A stretch of DNA of 64,000 nt from Zhenhengia yiwuensis (GTDB lineage: Bacteria > Bacillota > Clostridia > Lachnospirales > Cellulosilyticaceae). The notes under the pieces are model-generated. The model was given only the letters and a program-made list of their open reading frames with translations. It made no database searches and was not told where the DNA came from. The DNA lies in assembly GCF_014384995.1 (NCBI RefSeq), contig NZ_JACRSY010000013.1, positions 38,101 to 102,100 on the forward strand, given 5' to 3'. Position 1 is the stretch's first letter; every line of letters begins with the position of its first letter. A program made the position numbers and the translations under genes. Shown here in pieces: positions 62,111 to 64,000 of this stretch.

Positions 62111-62350
62111 TTATTTTAAGGCATGCTTATCAGCTGGAGGGGCAGGATAATAACCCCTATCGTGTAACGTTATTAAAAGGTTAAATTCATTTTGATGCGT
62201 GTCAGTAAGTAGATCAAGAAGTAGTGCATGTAAATCTGGAGTAAGAGAATTGGTTGTAGCTAAGTTATAAAGGATAGTAGTGGATTGTTCAGTTTCAAGT
62301 GCATCAGCTAAAAGTTCTCTTTCACTATAATGTTTTAGATTGGTTTGCAT
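62111..62350 (-). CDS. CotF-like spore coat protein (short)
   Basis: A 79-residue protein with the CotF (PF07875) pattern SERELLADALETEQSTTILY and DLLTDTHQNEFNLLITLHDRGYY, whose E/H/E positions resemble half a ferritin bundle. Full-length family proteins are similar in size in Clostridia. It fits a spore-former. Confidence 0.8.
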   Translation of the reverse strand: MQTNLKHYSERELLADALETEQSTTILYNLATTNSLTPDLHALLLDLLTDTHQNEFNLLITLHDRGYYPAPPADKHALK

Positions 62351-62466
62351 CCTATAACCTCCTCTTCTAATTAAACAAAAGTATAAATGAATTTCAAAAA
62401 AGTAGATAGGCTGTAAATAGAAATAGAGAACATAGGGTAAATTAAATGAGAAAGGAGATGAGTGAG

Positions 62467-62958
62467 ATGGATGTTAAATTTTTAGGTAATCCTGTGATAC
62501 TTGAAGGACATCATATTAATGTAGGTGATTTGGCTCCAGATTTTTTAGTTGTAAATCATGATTTGAGAACGATATCAGCAGAAAATTTTAGAGGTAAACG
62601 TATTTATGTAAGTGTACCTTCTATTGATACAGAAGTATGTGATAGGGAAGTGCGTCGCTTTAATGAAGAAGCTACAGCATGCAAAGATGTAAAAGTCTAT
62701 GTGATTTCTATGGACCTCCCTTTTGCCCAAAAGAGATGGTGTGGGGCTGCAGGCATAGAAAATGTAGAAGTATATTCTGATTATAAAGATCGTAACTTTG
62801 GAGAGAATTATGGTACTTATGTAAATGAGATTGGACTACTTGCTCGAGCTATTTTTGTCATTAATGAAGACAATCATGTAGTTTATGCAGAATACTGTGA
62901 AGAAATCAGTCATGAACCGCATTATGAAGAAGCTTTAAAAGCACTAAAAGATTGCTAA
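62467..62958 (+). CDS. tpx: Thiol peroxidase
   Basis: A 163-residue peroxiredoxin of the Tpx group: peroxidatic Cys58 in PSIDTEVCDREV (Cys in the family's IDTPVC position) and resolving Cys92 in RWCGAAGIENV. It reduces alkyl hydroperoxides using thioredoxin. The ATG at 62467 is preferred because AAAGGAGATG is spaced correctly and MDVKFLGNPV matches the start of known Tpx; earlier ATGs overlap the site. Confidence 0.93.
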   Translation: MDVKFLGNPVILEGHHINVGDLAPDFLVVNHDLRTISAENFRGKRIYVSVPSIDTEVCDREVRRFNEEATACKDVKVYVISMDLPFAQKRWCGAAGIENVEVYSDYKDRNFGENYGTYVNEIGLLARAIFVINEDNHVVYAEYCEEISHEPHYEEALKALKDC

Positions 62959-63026
62959 GGATGGAAAATTAGCTTATATTTAACTCGCTTATAAATTAGT
63001 AATAAATTGCAATGTCTTTATTTATA

Positions 63027-63056
63027 TAGACAATAGGTCAAAGGGTACATTATAAT
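63027..63056 (+). promoter_or_regulatory. Promoter of the SLH gene
   Basis: TAGACA and TATAAT are 18 bases apart, 36 bases before the ATG. Confidence 0.45.
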
Positions 63057-63092
63057 TTGACATAGTTTATGACATAAGACAGGGAGGATGCA

Positions 63093-63863
63093 ATGAAAGC
63101 GAAAAAATTAAAAGCTATGTTAGGTACAATCCTAATAAGTACAATCTTATTAGCAAGTATGACTACTTATGCTTATACGGATTCAACTATGAGACAAGAT
63201 AAAAAGATTATTTTTAATACATCATGTGATGATGACGAAAATCTTTATGTTCCCAATAAGCCAAGCAAACCAGAAAAGCCAGAATTACCAAATTGCCCAA
63301 TTTTTCCAAACAAACCAAACGTGCCAGATAAACCAGAGGTGCCAGAAGGGCCAGAGGTACCAAGTAAGCCAGTTAGTCATTTACCTTATATTAAAGGGTA
63401 TGAAGATGGTACATTTAGAGCCGAACGTCCTTTAACAAGAGAAGAAATGGCAACGATGATTGCAAGACTTCTTTTAAACGGAGCTGAGCCAGATGAAGAG
63501 GCTTCATTTGAAGATATTGCACCAACACGTTATAGTAATAAATATATAGGTTACTTAGAAAAACGAGGTATTGTATCAGGGTACAGTGATGGTACATTTA
63601 GACCCTATGAATCTGTGACAAGATCAGAATTTGCTTCAATGATTATAAAGGTCGAAGCTATACAAGGAAAAGCAGCTAAAAGGATAGCACCTTATGAAGA
63701 TAAATATCTTACAAGGGTAGAAGCTGTTTTGGCACTTAATGAGGTTTTTGGAAGAGAATGTAGTGATGCTCATATTCCTAACTTATTTAGCGACTTAGAT
63801 GAAAGCAATTCAGCATATAATGATATTTTATTTGCAGCAGTTGAGCATACACATAATCAATAA
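63093..63863 (+). CDS. Secreted S-layer-homology (SLH) domain protein
   Basis: A 256-residue protein with a signal peptide (KKLKAMLGTILISTILLASM and Ala cleavage region), a Pro/Lys/Glu linker of about ten NKP/DKP repeats (50-95) and two SLH domains: YIKGYEDGTFRAERPLTREEMATMI and its partner, then SGYSDGTFRPYESVTRSEFASMI-type; a weak third may follow. SLH domains anchor proteins to cell-wall polymers. The C-terminus has no extra domain. Confidence 0.9.
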   Translation: MKAKKLKAMLGTILISTILLASMTTYAYTDSTMRQDKKIIFNTSCDDDENLYVPNKPSKPEKPELPNCPIFPNKPNVPDKPEVPEGPEVPSKPVSHLPYIKGYEDGTFRAERPLTREEMATMIARLLLNGAEPDEEASFEDIAPTRYSNKYIGYLEKRGIVSGYSDGTFRPYESVTRSEFASMIIKVEAIQGKAAKRIAPYEDKYLTRVEAVLALNEVFGRECSDAHIPNLFSDLDESNSAYNDILFAAVEHTHNQ

Positions 63864-63880
63864 TAAAAAAAGCGCCTTAT

Positions 63881-63908
63881 ATGATGTGACCCCAATAAGT
63901 TAGACTTT
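63881..63908. repeat. Right inverted repeat of an IS3-family element
   Basis: TGTGACCCCAATAAGTTAGA and following bases match the terminal repeats of IS150-group IS3 elements. It lies outside the transposase end seen downstream on the minus strand. The other end is outside the window. Confidence 0.65.
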
Positions 63909-63936
63909 ATAGCGTAGTAGCGTTTAAGCTGCTACG
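63909..63936. terminator. Hairpin inside the IS end
   Basis: AGCGTAGTAGCG pairs with CTGCTACGCT, located after the transposase stop, and may end its transcript. Confidence 0.5.
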
Positions 63937-63944
63937 CTATTTCT

Positions 63945-64000
63945 TTATGCAGCTAAGAGGCTCACCCTGTATTCTACTGGGCTCATCCATCCTAGTTTCT
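63945..64000 (-). mobile_element. IS3-family transposase OrfB, C-terminal end (partial)
   Basis: On the minus strand the frame reads KLGWMSPVEYRVSLLAA and a stop, the standard end of IS3/IS150 OrfB (integrase domain 'lg.mSPveYR'). The gene continues past the right edge. With the terminal repeat at 63881 this is a probably intact element. Confidence 0.8.

Noticed and set aside
1..64000. CRISPR array, tRNA, rRNA or prophage genes
   Set aside because: No spaced direct repeats, cloverleaf-like sequence with CCA end, rRNA segments or phage structural genes were noticed on reading; a tRNAscan or Infernal run would be needed to exclude them fully.

Overview
The window looks like a chromosomal segment of a low-GC, spore-forming anaerobic Firmicute. 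A member of Lachnospiraceae (Clostridia), for example a Cellulosilyticum-like gut or cellulolytic organism, fits best. The grounds are AT-rich DNA, strong AAGGAGG ribosome sites, a T-box leader, a CotF-like spore coat protein, an S-layer-homology protein, a Firmicute-type ethanolamine utilization (eut) operon using PduL, and many ferredoxin or iron-dependent enzymes. The species assignment is inference.

Layout. 1-9 kb: the end of an aromatic-acid-exporter-like membrane protein, a phosphodiesterase, a frameshifted LysR regulator divergent from two nitroreductase-family genes, an IS3 remnant, a cytoplasmic GH20 hexosaminidase with a divergent AraC regulator, and a MATE exporter. 9-12 kb: a detached eutJ, a small P-loop kinase, small unknown proteins and an acetyltransferase. 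12-26 kb: glycan-related genes (ROK regulator, sulfatase, CBM9-like protein, second GH20, Gfo/Idh/MocA oxidoreductase, LysR, iron alcohol dehydrogenase), mixed with a cold shock protein, a K+/H+ antiporter and a CcdA-TlpA fusion preceded by a Fur-like box. 26-30.8 kb: YfcE-like phosphoesterase, TSUP transporter, MATE exporter, ferredoxin, bicovalent-type FAD oxidase and small ORFs.

30.9-44.4 kb: one long eut operon in the order eutG, eutS, eutP, eutA, eutB, eutC, eutL, a BMC-T-tail shell protein, eutE, eutM, eutT, pduL, a eut-specific unknown protein, eutN, a PduT-like shell protein, eutH, eutQ. Together they take up ethanolamine, split it by an AdoCbl-dependent lyase inside a protein microcompartment, and convert acetaldehyde to ethanol (EutG) or to acetyl-CoA and acetyl phosphate (EutE, PduL). 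The usual regulators EutV/EutW and any cobalamin riboswitch are not in the window.

44.4-64 kb: housekeeping and stress genes: cardiolipin synthase, a symporter fossil, an unknown coiled-coil protein, a cytidylate-kinase-like enzyme, amidase, cysteine desulfurase plus TtcA-like enzyme, T-box and methionyl-tRNA synthetase, aldo/keto reductase, release factor 3, MYG1-like protein, a ferritin-like protein, TSUP transporter, BFD-like ferredoxin, thiol peroxidase, an SLH protein, and the end of an IS3-family element running off the right edge.

The most notable points are the composition of the eut microcompartment (a PduT-type iron-sulfur shell protein at Cys38, a shell protein with a SAP/Rho_N-like tail, cargo-type amphipathic N-termini on several proteins, and a short ITPxA motif found both in EutT and in the unknown eut protein), several IS and transporter fossils, and the Fur-like operator. 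No CRISPR array, tRNA or rRNA gene was seen. All family assignments were made by eye from motifs.
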